Positions 54,325 to 63,900 of a DNA stretch of 64,000 bases are shown piece by piece. The DNA is from Halichoerus grypus (taxonomy: Eukaryota; Chordata; Mammalia; Carnivora; Phocidae): NCBI RefSeq assembly GCF_964656455.1, contig NC_135714.1, positions 81,861,903 to 81,925,902 on the forward strand, written 5' to 3'. The notes under the pieces were generated by a model, which was not told where the DNA came from, made no database searches, and saw nothing but the letters and a program-made list of their open reading frames with translations. The first letter of the stretch is position 1, and the number at the start of each line of letters is the position of its first letter. A program made the translations under genes and the position numbers.

Positions 54325-54529
54325 ATTTTTATTTTTATTTATTTATTTTAGAGAAAGAGAGAGAGAGAGCACAAGTGAGGGTAGGGGAAGAGGGAGAGGG
54401 GGAGAGAGAATCCCAAGCAGACTCCCTGTTGAGCGTGGAGCCCACAGGGCTTGATCTCTCGACCCTGACACCATGACCTGAACTGAAGTCAAGAGTTGGA
54501 CGCTTAACTGACAGCCACCCAGGCACCCC
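54325..54529 (-). mobile_element. CanSINE in EMCN intron
   Basis: TTTATTTATTTATTTTAGAG, GA tract, then ACAGCCACCCAGGCACCCC. Imperfect direct repeats TGTATTTCATCTTT (54311-54324) and TGCATTTCACCTTT (from 54530) flank it. It sits about 250 bp downstream of the micro-exon in gene orientation. Confidence 0.96.
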
Positions 54530-54781
54530 TGCATTTCACCTTTTGATTTCCCATTTTACTACCTTATCTAAGCTTAAGAAGAATCTTCCTTTTTAGTTGT
54601 TGGAATTTCTCTGTTGATTCAGAGAGAGTACTGACAAACAGCCAAACCCTGCTTCTTGTGCTTTTTACACAAATTCTTCAAAAAAACAAACCCAAAAAAG
54701 TGTAAGTAGAAGATTAAATTTTTTTCCCTATATAAATGGGCGTCAGAGCTTCTGGGGAAAAAAAATGATGAGGCTACTTAC

Positions 54782-54806
54782 TGGTCATTTCCATTTTCCG
54801 GTGTGC
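54782..54806 (-). CDS. EMCN: Endomucin micro-exon (25 nt), start of cytoplasmic tail
   Basis: Twenty-five nucleotides between acceptor cccctag and donor CCA/gtaagt. With the split codons on both sides it reads G-TPENGND-Q, identical to the human and mouse tail as recalled. It enters with two bases and leaves two, so skipping it would shift the frame. Automated gene finders often miss exons of this size; I found it by looking for the expected tail between the flanking exons. Confidence 0.94.
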
Positions 54807-55197
54807 CTAGGGGAGGAGAGAATAGTTATTAAAGCTGTGAGAAGCTTGGTTATAAAGACAAACAAACAAACAAAAACAACCCCAAGACCCCTGCTACTTT
54901 CTGTGCAGAGATGTTTATAAAGCCATTTTGTAACTTTTTTATCTCCCCTGCAGCCCCACTGGCCTTTTTATCAGATATGGTTCCTATTACTCCTCAGGTA
55001 TCACTGATACATTCATGGGATAGTCCTAAGTAGGCCAACTCCGCTGAATTTAGTTCTGGACTAATTTTAATCTTATAGTTTCATATCGCTATGTGAAACT
55101 ACTATCCATTATCACACATCCCACAGACACCAGAAAATGTCTTAGCTTATTTCAGTATCTCTGAAAAAAATTTTCCTCAAAGTATCGAATTACCTTT

Positions 55198-55602
55198 TTA
55201 TACCAGAGAATTGAATTTTTGGCTCTCCTTTATACACTGCTCTTTCTGGAGACACAAATCACTGTATTTGTGGTGAACAACAATGTAGACGTTAATTCTA
55301 ATTGCATCTGGAGCCCACTGATTTGGCCTCTCAAAAGTGCTCTGCAAAATGTCACTGAGGCTACTAACTGTAACTAATGTTTTGTTCGTTTTGCTGCGCT
55401 GCTCCACCAGGGTCTGGTAGAAGACATTTGGGGTGTAGAGTGAGAATTCAGAATGATTCATTTCGTGCAAACCCTTGGACATTAGGGAGGATATGTTGGT
55501 GGTCAAACCTTGCATCATTAATCTGTGGCGCATCAGGCAAACTAATGTAATTGCTTGGGGTCCCCCTGTTTTGTTCCCAATTTTGCTGTGGTTTTCTTCC
55601 AT
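55198..55602 (-). other. Unexplained 134-codon open frame in EMCN intron
   Basis: The longest open frame in the window that I could not tie to a repeat or known gene. It starts MEENHSKIGNKTGG and includes SSLSDILQSTFERPNQWAPD. It has no signal peptide, membrane span or domain that I recognise, and no flanking splice signals were established. It could be a fragment of an old retrocopy, an unknown repeat, or chance. Confidence 0.2.
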
Positions 55603-56952
55603 CGCTACTCAACTTTTGTCTCTTGGATTTCCTTTCTCCTCTAATGTAGTCCTTGTCATTGGGATGTGCCCTTGAAATATAATTCCCTGGCGGTGATCAT
55701 CATTGTTTTATAAAGAGTTTGATTTCCACTAATATTTTGGCTACTTCTATTTCTGTCACCTTGGCAAAGATAAGCCATCATGACTCTTAATCCCTAGGAC
55801 TTAACTCATGGCACCATATGTTGTTCACCAACTCGATCTAACTTTGTCTTCCCAACATCAGTAGGATTTTAGCAGCATTTTTTATTCCTATTTTAAGTGT
55901 TATGTATGATATCACTCGTGATGCTCATAACCCTGTTTCAGAATGAGTTGATACTTCTTTGCGTGCCTGTTCTAATATTTTTCCTTAGCATACTGCAATA
56001 TGGGTTCATTAGCAAAGAGATGCATACCAACAGACTATCTTCTACACATATGCTGTTCTTCCTTGGGTTAAAGCTCAGACCACTGTCAACATTATCTAGA
56101 TAAGCTTAATTTCATACCGCAATCTCTGATTCATATTGTCTTCCACAAAGCAGAGAGGGTTTACAAGTTTTCTGAACTTGATGAAGTCTCACCCACATAC
56201 TTGAAGAGAGATTAACTGTGGGTGTCTAATGGTGCTAATTTAAAAACAATTCTGTGAAATTCTGTTTGGAAAGCAAAGTTAACAATAACCAAATAGATTT
56301 GGCTAATTGTATAATTGCTGAACTTTGTTATAAAGTATTATATGCCTCCACAATAACTCTCCATAGCGGTAGGGATTTTATATATTTTTCCCTGAATGAT
56401 CCAATTCATCCAATTCATCTTCTTTAATAGAAAATGTCAACTTTTCAAATAACTTATTTGCAAATCTTCTTATGCAAAGCAGTCTTTCAGTACAGGATAT
56501 TTTTAAAAATGGATTTAGCACATTAATTTTTTTTACCTATCCTACATATTCAACACCCACAGGCTTCACCTTGGAATGGTCGATTTCCCATAAAAGATAG
56601 GATTGGTGGTTTAGAGACTTAGAGAAATTAAACTGATTTATAAAATTGCTATTTCCCCTCTGGAAATTGACTAAGGAAACATATTTCAGACATTATTAAG
56701 AAATTTATTCACTAACTCCCAAAGGGAAAGGCATTTATTTGTTTTCTGCTTATTTTCCAATAAGAGCTAAAATGAACACTACTGGTTTTTTGTGTAACTT
56801 TGTCTTGTACTGTCACGCTCCTGTCCTGAACTTTGTGCCGTGCATGGTCAGGGATTGGCCGTAGGAACAGCATCCCTTGGTATCCTGGGGGCACACTGTT
56901 CATGGGGTAAAGAAGAGTGTGGCTTGCATATCTTCTAAAATTAATCAATTTT

Positions 56953-57162
56953 GGGGCACCTGGGTGGTGCAGTCTGTTAAGCATCTGACTCTTGGTTTTG
57001 GCTCAAGTAGTGACCTTAGGGTCGTGAGAACGAGCCTTATGACAGGCTCTGCACTCAGCGCAGAGTCTGCTTGAGATTCTCTCTCTCTCTGCCCCTCCTG
57101 CTCATGCTCTCTCTCTCTCTCTCTCAAATAAATAAATATATATATTAAAAAATAAAGATAAA
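56953..57162 (+). mobile_element. CanSINE in EMCN intron
   Basis: Head GGGGCACCTGGGTGGTGCAG, CT stretch with (TC)n, AAATAAATAAATATATAT tail. The flanks TTAATCAATTTT and AATAATCAGTTTTT are a diverged target-site duplication. It is antisense to EMCN. Confidence 0.96.
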
Positions 57163-57372
57163 AATAATCAGTTTTTACTTCTTAACATGATATGAGACTT
57201 AGGTGGTATTCTTTTTAGTGAAATATTTAGAATTGAAGTGAAGAAAAGGAAGGTTCTATTTTATTGGAAATTTAAAAATTTATTTTGACAAGCATCTAGT
57301 AAGGTTCTGCTATATATTATGCACAATGCAATGTGAACACTATGTGGTTTGTGACTTGGAGGGCTTGCCTGA

Positions 57373-57728
57373 TGTTATGGACTGTTTCTCTCCTCCTAAA
57401 ATTCATCTGTTAAATCTTAATGCCCAATGGGATGGTATTAGGGGATGGAACATTTGGAAGGTCATTAAGTCATGAGGGTGGAGTCCTCACGAATGGGATT
57501 CATGCCCTTATAAAAGGGACCCCAGGGAGCTCTCCTGTCCCCTCTGCCACGTGAAGACACTGCAAGAGCGTGGCTGTGTAGAAAGCAGGAAGAGTGCCCT
57601 CGTCCGACATCAGATGTGAGGACGCCTTGACTGGACTTCTCAGCCTCCAGAACCATGAGAAATGTTTGTCATTGAAGCCACCCTGCCCAAGGAATTTTTT
57701 GTGATAGCAGCCCCAATAGAACTAAGAC
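57373..57728 (+). mobile_element. MaLR solo LTR (MLT1/MST-like) in EMCN intron
   Basis: TGTTATGGACTGTTTCTC, AAAATTCATCTGTTAAATC, GGGATGGTATTAGGGGATGG, GGGATTCATGCCCTTATAAA, CCTCCAGAACCATGAGAAAT, ending GATAGCAGCCCC..ACTAAGAC. Near full length; antisense to the gene. Confidence 0.9.
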
Positions 57729-58159
57729 CCATCTTGCAGGGGCAGCGGGCACTAGAGAAGTAACTCTACGATCATGTGATGAATAATACCACAAAATTCT
57801 GTGCAATTAGAAGAAAACACTCTATTCTTCTTAAGGAGATGGTGTGTTATAGAGAGATACTCTCAGTTGCTTTGTGAGCTAGATCTTTCATGGATAGATT
57901 GGAGATTGGTTATGTTATAAAAGTTAAGTGGTGAGCGAGATGTTCTAGGCGAGGGAATAGCACGGATGAAGGCACGGGGATGTGACACTACGTTACACAA
58001 CCAGGGCTCGGGTCTGGAATAGAAAGATAGGTCAATGTTCAAGACAAGAGAGGGGAATGCCGAGCCATGGGAACTGAAGGTGCTTCGAGAGAAGCTCAAG
58101 TATCTGGGATGGGAAAAAGACTGAATGAAGACTTTAGGAAATCTGAATAAGGTAGGGAT

Positions 58160-58330
58160 TTAGCTAATAACAATGCATCAATATGGTTAATTAATTGTGA
58201 CAGATATAGCAATACTACTGTAAGATATTAATAATAAGGGAAACAGGGTGGTGTATGGGAACTCTCTAACTATCCCTGTCACTTTTCTGTAAATCTCAGT
58301 CTATTTTAAAATAAAAAAATTTATTTAAAA
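58160..58330 (+). mobile_element. Old L1M 3' end
   Basis: GGGAACTCTCTAACTATCCC, ACTTTTCTGTAAATCTCAG and TTTTAAAATAAAAAAATTTA match the terminal part of many old L1M 3'UTRs, with an A-rich end. Confidence 0.65.
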
Positions 58331-58439
58331 AAGAATAAAAATATAATGCCATTATGGAAACCATAAATATTTAAGAGGAGGGAGAAGATGAAACCGCGAA
58401 GAGAGAGAGAAAAAAAAGAAAAACAGAGTGAGGATGTAA

Positions 58440-58630
58440 AAGAGAGCAGTGCGATTAATTAATTAAGTAGTTAAATAATTAATTAATTTTAGTTTCAGGA
58501 GTAGAATTTAGAGATTCATCACTTCCATACATCATCCGATGCTCAGCACCAGCATGCCCTCCTTCATCCCCGTCACCCATTTCACCCATCCCCCCTCCAG
58601 CATCTCTCAGTTTGTTCTCTGTAGTTGAGA
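58440..58630 (-). mobile_element. Carnivore L1 3' end in EMCN intron
   Basis: AT-rich left end (TTAATTAATTAAG) followed by the reverse-complement L1 3'UTR: TTTCAGGAGTAGAATTTAGA, CATCATCCGATGCTCAGCAC, TGCCCTCCTTCATCCCCGTC. Severely 5'-truncated. Confidence 0.75.
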
Positions 58631-59245
58631 GCAGCAGTGCTATTTTAAAGAAAAGAGGAAAGACTTTAAATGTCACTGGAGAGATTAAGGAGGATAAGAA
58701 AGAACTGTCAAGCTAAAAGCCCACTAAAAATTGCAATCATGTTCAATCCTGAGGAGCTGAATCAATTAGCAGAACACACAGCCACGGAAGACACCTTCCT
58801 TGGAAGGAAGCTGTGCCTCCCAGGAGGGCCGAAGTCATAGAACGCTCTCCCTGAGATTGTGGGCCCCTCAGCTAAATTCTTAGCAACGCTTACCTCTATT
58901 CTCTGTCACATGCAAGTGGAAAAATTCTTCACTACAATTAAGGTGTATCGTTTTATGCCTCCGTCATACCATAATCCCCTGGCCACTCACAAAACGGGGC
59001 TTATTTCATGAAAAAGAATCTGTCCATATTTGATAATATCTGCCATTAGCAGGTAATCCTCACCCCTTACATTCATCAAAATTCAGTGGGTTTCTCTGCC
59101 CCTTCTCCTCTATTTCTGTGATCAAGCAATAGGGCATTTTATTTCTTTCTGTAATCCTCCTCTCCCCTTGAGTTTAAATTCGAGTTTAGATTGAACATAT
59201 ATTCACCTTTCAGAAAACAAAATGAAACAAAACCCTGTTACCTAC

Positions 59246-59341
59246 CTGGGTCTGTCTTCCAGCACATTCGATACAAACCCACAAGAACAAATGCAGAAAG
59301 TGTCACTACAATCAAAGCAATCACCACTGGCAAAATAATAC
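59246..59341 (-). CDS. EMCN: Endomucin exon, transmembrane segment
   Basis: A 96-nt exon with acceptor tactttttag and donor CCCAG/gtaggt. It encodes the single membrane span: IILPVVIALIVVTLS, then AFVLVGLY, followed by the stop-transfer RMCWK and TDP. A hydrophobic run of about 23 residues is flanked on the inside by Arg and Lys, as in a type I protein. Human reads the same apart from a few substitutions (I for V, V for A, A for T by memory). The intronic DNA just upstream holds a 19-bp tandem duplication at 59401-59438. Confidence 0.97.
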
Positions 59342-59400
59342 CTAAAAAGTATTGAAGACGTTGTCAATTAGAGTGGCTATTGAATTTAACCGTAAAGAAT

Positions 59401-59438
59401 TTACAGAGCAAAGGCACGCTTACAGAGCAAAGGCACGC
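59401..59438. repeat. Perfect 19-bp tandem duplication near EMCN acceptor
   Basis: TTACAGAGCAAAGGCACGC occurs twice head to tail (59401-59419 and 59420-59438), 60-97 bp on the intron side of the transmembrane exon acceptor. Confidence 0.98.
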
Positions 59439-59738
59439 ATGCATCCTCCCTTCTTCAAACATCACTCTATTAAACATACTATATTTTCAGCAAAGAAGAT
59501 TTATCTGATTCAGAGGTTTTACTCTAGTTGTCATTTCTGACGGATCCACTTGATGTCAGTCTTGCAGCCTTTTGAAATAAAGTTCCAAACGTAAGGGAGC
59601 TGGTTTTCTCACCTTCTTAGAGACTGGAAAAGTGGGGAGATGGAAGACTGGAGAAGCAAAAGATGTCCTCTAGACTATGGTCAGACCCACATTCACACAT
59701 TATATCCCTTACTACTTCATAAAAAGGTTACTGGAATA

Positions 59739-59748
59739 TCTATCTATC

Positions 59749-59795
<47 letters not shown>

Positions 59796-59820
59796 ATCTA
59801 TCTATCTATATCTATCTATC

Positions 59821-59871
<51 letters not shown>

Positions 59872-59970
59872 ATCTATCTATCTACCTATCATCTATCTAT
59901 CTATCATCTATCTATCTAATCTATCTATCATCTATCTATCTATCTACCTATCTATCATCTATCTATCTAT
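59739..59970. repeat. Compound (ATCT)n microsatellite, about 230 bp
   Basis: Tetranucleotide ATCT array broken repeatedly by ATC insertions, giving alternating blocks of short and long runs. Two long Tyr/Leu/Ser/Ile open frames across it are artefacts of the repeat. Confidence 0.98.
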
Positions 59971-60022
59971 CCCATACTGGAACTGCTCTAGTCGTGATGT
60001 TGGCTTCCTAAAAAACTCAGAA

Positions 60023-60215
60023 ATTCTCAATTTCTAAGGAAATGAATGGATTTTTTCTATTCAGTCATAGAATACACATATATGGTATATGATATATATG
60101 TTTTTGCTAAAATGAAGCATTTCTTTCAAGGCCATTTTTAACATAAGTTAAAGTTCTGTGAAGGTGAATAATTTGTTTTTAAGGAGCTCTCTGCCTGTGC
60201 ACTTACGGTTTATCT
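60023..60215 (+). repeat. Intronic direct duplication, copy 1
   Basis: About 190 bp related to 60792-61081 at a 769-bp offset. Shared landmarks are TTCTATTCAGTC, TGTTTTTGCTAAAATG, GGCCATTTTTAACATAAG, AAAGTTCTGTGAAGGTGAA and GGAGCTCTCTGCCT. Similarity is roughly 85-90% by eye. Confidence 0.93.
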
Positions 60216-60791
60216 TTCCATAATAATATCTTAAAACTAGAAAAGGTATAAAATAGCATAAGTGGACATAAATGGATATCAGAGTGGATATGATTTCTAA
60301 AAATGAGCACACGGTTCAAGAAAGATGTACGTGTGTTCGTGCACATACATTTAAGGGAGTGGAGTTGTGACAATAAATCGGGATGAGTTTTTATTCAGAG
60401 GAGGGTCTTGCTGTTTTGGTTTGGTTTTTAGCATCTGTCTTCTATTGTGACAATCACTGCCCGGGTTAAAACAACAGTGATGAAAAGACGAAGCTGTCAT
60501 AGCCATACAACCAGAGATGTAGAGGCCATCGTTATTATTTAGCGCTGTCTTCTCATCTGCTTGCATATGTCCTCCTTGTATTTATCCAATTTTCTATAGG
60601 ATGGTTTATACTTCCAAAGTTATAGTTAAATATTTGTTTCATATTAGACCTTGAGCGAGATGATGAATGCCTCCCAAAATGAAGATGCCATGAATTAACA
60701 GGTTGATAAATGCAATGTTGACTTGTTGAATGGAATGGTTTTACCTAAACCTAGATAATCTTTTATCATTGACTTCATATACATTCATCTT

Positions 60792-61081
60792 ATTCTTAAT
60801 TTCTAGGAAAATGAGTGGATTTTTTTCTATTCAGTCCTAGAACATACATATATGTTACATGATATACATATGTTTTTGCTAAAATGGAGTATTTCTTTAA
60901 AGGCCATTTTTAACATAAGGTAAAGTTCTGTGAAGGTGAACAATTCATTTTTTAAAAAAAATTTTTTATTGTTATGTTAATCCCCATACATTACATCATT
61001 AGTTTTAGATGTAGTGTTCCATGATTCACTGTGAACAATTCATTTTTATGGAGCTCTCTGCCTATGCCCTTTGGCTTATCT
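60792..61081 (+). repeat. Intronic direct duplication, copy 2 (split by L1)
   Basis: Partner of 60023-60215. The unit is interrupted at 60954-61030 by a small L1 fragment; on each side it continues collinear with copy 1, so the insertion came after the duplication. Confidence 0.93.
60954..61030 (-). mobile_element. Tiny L1 3' end inserted in duplication copy 2
   Basis: About 77 bp of carnivore L1 3'UTR (TTATTGTTATGTTAATCCCC, ATTACATCATTAGTTTTAGA), reverse oriented. GTGAACAATTCATTTTT repeats at 60936 and 61031 as its target-site duplication. Confidence 0.92.
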
Positions 61082-61344
61082 GGGACTAGTCTCATCAATT
61101 CACCTTGACCCTTGGTGGTAATTGCTTAGGACTAGGGTAAGAAAAAAATCCCAAAGGTGTGCTCATTAAAACCAGATGCAATAGTAGGAAATTCTCAAAG
61201 CAGATGATAGGTAGGATTATAATGAAACCGCAGGTTCAGTAAAGTTGATAAAAGGCTATCAATAATTGAATCCTCTCTGTTATTAGCCACATTCAAACAT
61301 TTTGCGTCTTTGTTGCCACGAATGAAGATACATCTGTTACTCAC

Positions 61345-61398
61345 TGGAGTAAGAGGGGCTGGCTGAAGAAGAGCTTGCATTTTTTGCATCCTCAGTAC
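61345..61398 (-). CDS. EMCN: Endomucin exon, juxtamembrane stalk
   Basis: A 54-nt exon with acceptor aataatag and donor TCCA/gtgagt. Its two leading bases complete a Gly codon with the previous exon, then 17 codons read TEDAKNASSSSASPSYS, and the last base starts the Ser codon completed by the transmembrane exon. Human endomucin reads GTEGGKNASTSATSRSYSS here. The NAS sequon and the final SYSS are conserved. Human has two extra residues (VI) at the upstream junction, so the exon start here is six bases shorter than the recalled human form. It encodes the last extracellular residues before the membrane. Confidence 0.94.
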
Positions 61399-61574
61399 CT
61401 ATTATTTTAAGAAAGAAAAACAGTAAGTCACCTTTGGTTAATGTATGCCAATCCTCACAATCCTCTCCCCCACCCCCATTTAAGTAAGCCTCTGTCATCT
61501 CTAAGTATGATGCTTCAAGTGGAAAAAAAGCTCTCTCATTCTGAAAGAACTCTGTTTTGTAAATCAAGATTGGT

Positions 61575-61700
61575 AGGGAGTTAATGTATACAGTTTGATG
61601 AATTTGGACAAATACCTATACCTGTGAAACTATCACCACAATCAAGGTAATAGACGTATCTATCACTTTCAAAGTTTCCTTGTGTCCCTATTTTACTGCA
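61575..61700 (-). mobile_element. Ancient L1M 3'UTR fragment in EMCN intron
   Basis: ACAGTTTGATGAATTTGGAC, CTGTGAAACTATCACCACAA, TCAAGGTAATAGACGTATC follow the reverse complement of a widespread L1M 3' end. It lies in the short 432-nt intron between two stalk exons. Confidence 0.75.
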
Positions 61701-61830
61701 GATGTGCAGTTTTGTTTTGTATTTCAATTATAGCTCGATAAAGCTGTTAAAAAAAAAAGATTTGTAGGGTTTTCTTGGTGAGAAGGGGTCAAGGAAAGCA
61801 CATGTCCATTCATGCACACGGAAGTCATAC

Positions 61831-61923
61831 CTTGAAATTGGGAGCTGTTTCCTGGCGTTGTTACTGAGATTGAGGGTAACGTACTGGTGTTAGAAGGTGA
61901 CGCCTCTGGATGTAGAGGGTTAA
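61831..61923 (-). CDS. EMCN: Endomucin exon, Ser/Thr-rich stalk
   Basis: A 93-nt exon with acceptor ccctacag at its 5' side and donor AAG/gtatga at its 3' side. It enters with two bases of a split codon, contains 30 full codons and leaves one base. The reading NPLHPEASPSNTST.. then ..TTPGNSSQFQ aligns with human LQPDASPSKTGT and ENTSQSQ. It is rich in Ser, Thr and Pro, as expected for an O-glycosylated mucin stalk. It carries N-glycosylation sequons NTS and NSS; the human protein has an NTS near the second. It lies outside the cell, between the main mucin domain and the membrane. Confidence 0.93.
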
Positions 61924-63339
61924 CTGTAGGGAAATCACAAATCCAATCAGAGGAGGGTGTTAATTCTTACTTACTGAATCTCTTTGCAGATTTTAATAGT
62001 TTGCATTTCTGAGGACCTGTGAAAACTGTTTATTGTGGAATCATAGGATACACACAATCGTACACTAAATCATAAGTTCCTTTATTCCTCCTGTAGAGAT
62101 GATTAAATTTGGAATCACATAACTTGGGTATCAGTATCACGTCTTGAAGTACTGGCCAAGAAAGCTGGAGTTACGTCTCTTATCCTAGGCTGCAGTCTGT
62201 ATCACCCGCTGCATGACATTCTTGTGGGACGCAAATCTATTCAAAAGCAGTCGTCACATTTCAGATATTACAACTTTGGGGGATAGAGATTTTTTTTTTT
62301 TCCAACACACAACTTCTATTTTAAGACATAAATGCACAGGACTTCAGATTTTATCTTGTTTCTTAGAAAAGATTGCGACTGAGGTTTTGGTTAAAAGGAC
62401 TGGGGAGGATATCAAGGAAGATTCCTTCATTTTCACCCTTAAAGCTCAGTCGTTGTTTACATGTATGTGCCTTCTCTAGAATAACTGCATTTCCGCCACT
62501 GTTTCATGCTCTTCTTCCAAAGAAATTTTTGATTTTAAGTTATTATTATTATTATTAGTTTACTTAAGTCAACATCTGCCCTCTTCCACCAGAAGGCCTG
62601 AAACAAAAGTTGTAAATAAAAATGCCTTATTCAACATCCACTAATCTCAACAAGTTGCAAGGAAATACGAATATGTAAATGCTTTATAAGCTTGGAGTGT
62701 TTGTTCTTGTGAATTTGGGACAAAACACCGTTTGTATTTAGAATGATTTTGAAAAAGAATTATTTTTCAAAGGATATAGTTTAAAGGGATCTCCTTTGAT
62801 CACACCTGTTTGCCTTGTCTCATCGCTGAAGTTTAAGTTCCTGTGGTGTGAAGGCCGTAACTCCCACCATACTCCACATGGAGCTCTACCTGCAGTGGGT
62901 GTGCAGTGAAATGGAGCTGGCTGCTTGGCTGAAGCAAGAGGCATCTCTCATACGTATGGCCCCCTGTGGAGTATTGAGGACGTGTATAATTGCATCAGAG
63001 AAATTGATATTGCCCATGACTGCCTTGGATCTTTCCCTCTGCCACCCACAGCCCAGCACGCAGTGCATGCTCATGCCTTTTTGACATCTGTGGGGGAAGA
63101 ATAACGTTTGGAGTCTTTACCATTCTTGCCATGCAAGAAATCTGTGGGATGCCCATAAGAACAAAGAAAAATGTCAGCCTAGTGCACTAAATGGGCAAAA
63201 AAAAGAAATATTAAATGAAAGAGTGGGAACTAGCTGAAACCTTGGTACTTTCAGCTGCTTTTTCCTGCGTCAAGTGTTTTAGTGAGAACGTTGCTCTTTT
63301 GATTGTGTTGGTAGAGAACAAGATGGCTGATTAAATTAC
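61924..63339 (-). other. EMCN: EMCN intron upstream of the stalk exon
   Basis: I searched this stretch on the minus strand for further stalk exons. Acceptor-like sites occur (for example TTTGTTTCAG near 62599), but none leads to an in-frame mucin-like exon with a good donor. No CanSINE present. Confidence 0.5.
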
Positions 63340-63369
63340 CTGGGATTTCCCAAGGGTTAATTTTCAAGA
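63340..63369 (-). CDS. EMCN: Weak candidate upstream EMCN exon (mucin stalk)
   Basis: On the minus strand a consensus-like donor (CCCAG followed by gtaatt) sits at 63338-63340. The 30 nt before it read LKINPWEIP and end in phase 1, exactly the phase the next exon needs. Human endomucin has IKTTEIP at the corresponding place, and the distance from EIP to the ASPS motif of the next exon is seven residues in both. Against it: the only nearby AG acceptor (63370-63371) lacks a polypyrimidine tract, and the frame meets a stop about 40 nt further upstream. This could be a decayed exon, a skipped exon, or chance. Confidence 0.28.
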
Positions 63370-63634
63370 CTCCACATCCGATCTTACTACCGTCTCATAG
63401 ACAAGCTAAGTGGTTACAATTCTGAATATAACCTATGTGGTTTAGATAAAACTCCAAACTTTCCTACTTAACACATGTTGATTGTCCAGTGCCAACTGTT
63501 ATTACTAATGATCCATGGGGGTTGGCAATAGAGTTAACCCTTTTGAAAGAAGAATTTATTGGCTCCTTGGACAAAGCCTTTAAAAATTTTGTTTTTCTTT
63601 TAAAACTGCAACCTTCAATTAATAAGTCATTTCT

Positions 63635-63840
63635 GGGGGTGCCTGGGTGGCTCAGTTGTTTGAGCATCTGACTCTTGATTTCGGCTCAGATTGTGATCTC
63701 ATGGGTCGTGGGATCCAGCCCTAAGTTGGGCTCAGTGCTCAGCGGTGAATCTGTTTCAGGTTCTCTCTCCCTCTCTCTCTGCCCTTCCCCCACTCATGCT
63801 CTTATTCTCTCTCTCTCTCAAATAAATAAATATTTTAAAA
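63635..63840 (+). mobile_element. CanSINE in EMCN intron
   Basis: Head GGGGGTGCCTGGGTGGCTCA, CT stretch, CAAATAAATAAATATTTT tail; flanks AAGTCATTTCTG and AATCATGTCTGA are an imperfect target-site duplication. Confidence 0.96.
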
Positions 63841-63865
63841 AATCATGTCTGAATCTGTTACACAC

Positions 63866-63867
63866 CT

Positions 63868-63898
<31 letters not shown>
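63866..63898. repeat. (CA)n microsatellite
   Basis: About 14 CA units with one CTCA interruption, shortly after the SINE tail. Confidence 0.9.

Positions 63899-63900
<2 letters not shown>

Larger units (their letters stand above)
54807..59245 (-). other. EMCN: EMCN intron following the transmembrane exon (4.4 kb)
   Basis: Non-coding between the transmembrane exon and the micro-exon. It holds a CanSINE (56953-57162), a MaLR LTR (57373-57728), an L1M tail (58160-58330) and a carnivore L1 3' end (58440-58630). An unexplained minus-strand open frame of 134 codons lies at 55198-55602. The rest is unassigned. Confidence 0.7.

Noticed and set aside
59739..59970. Regular repeat array resembling a CRISPR at first glance
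   Set aside because: Units are 4 bp with no unique spacers; it is a eukaryotic microsatellite.
59640..60011. 123-codon frame rich in YLSI repeats
   Set aside because: It is the translation of the ATCT microsatellite.
62570..62600. Good acceptor-like site on the minus strand (TTTGTTTCAG)
   Set aside because: No donor within a reasonable distance and no endomucin-like residues follow.
62886..63084. Overlapping open frames on both strands upstream of the EMCN stalk exon
   Set aside because: No mucin-like composition, no matching splice donor and no phase agreement with the next exon.
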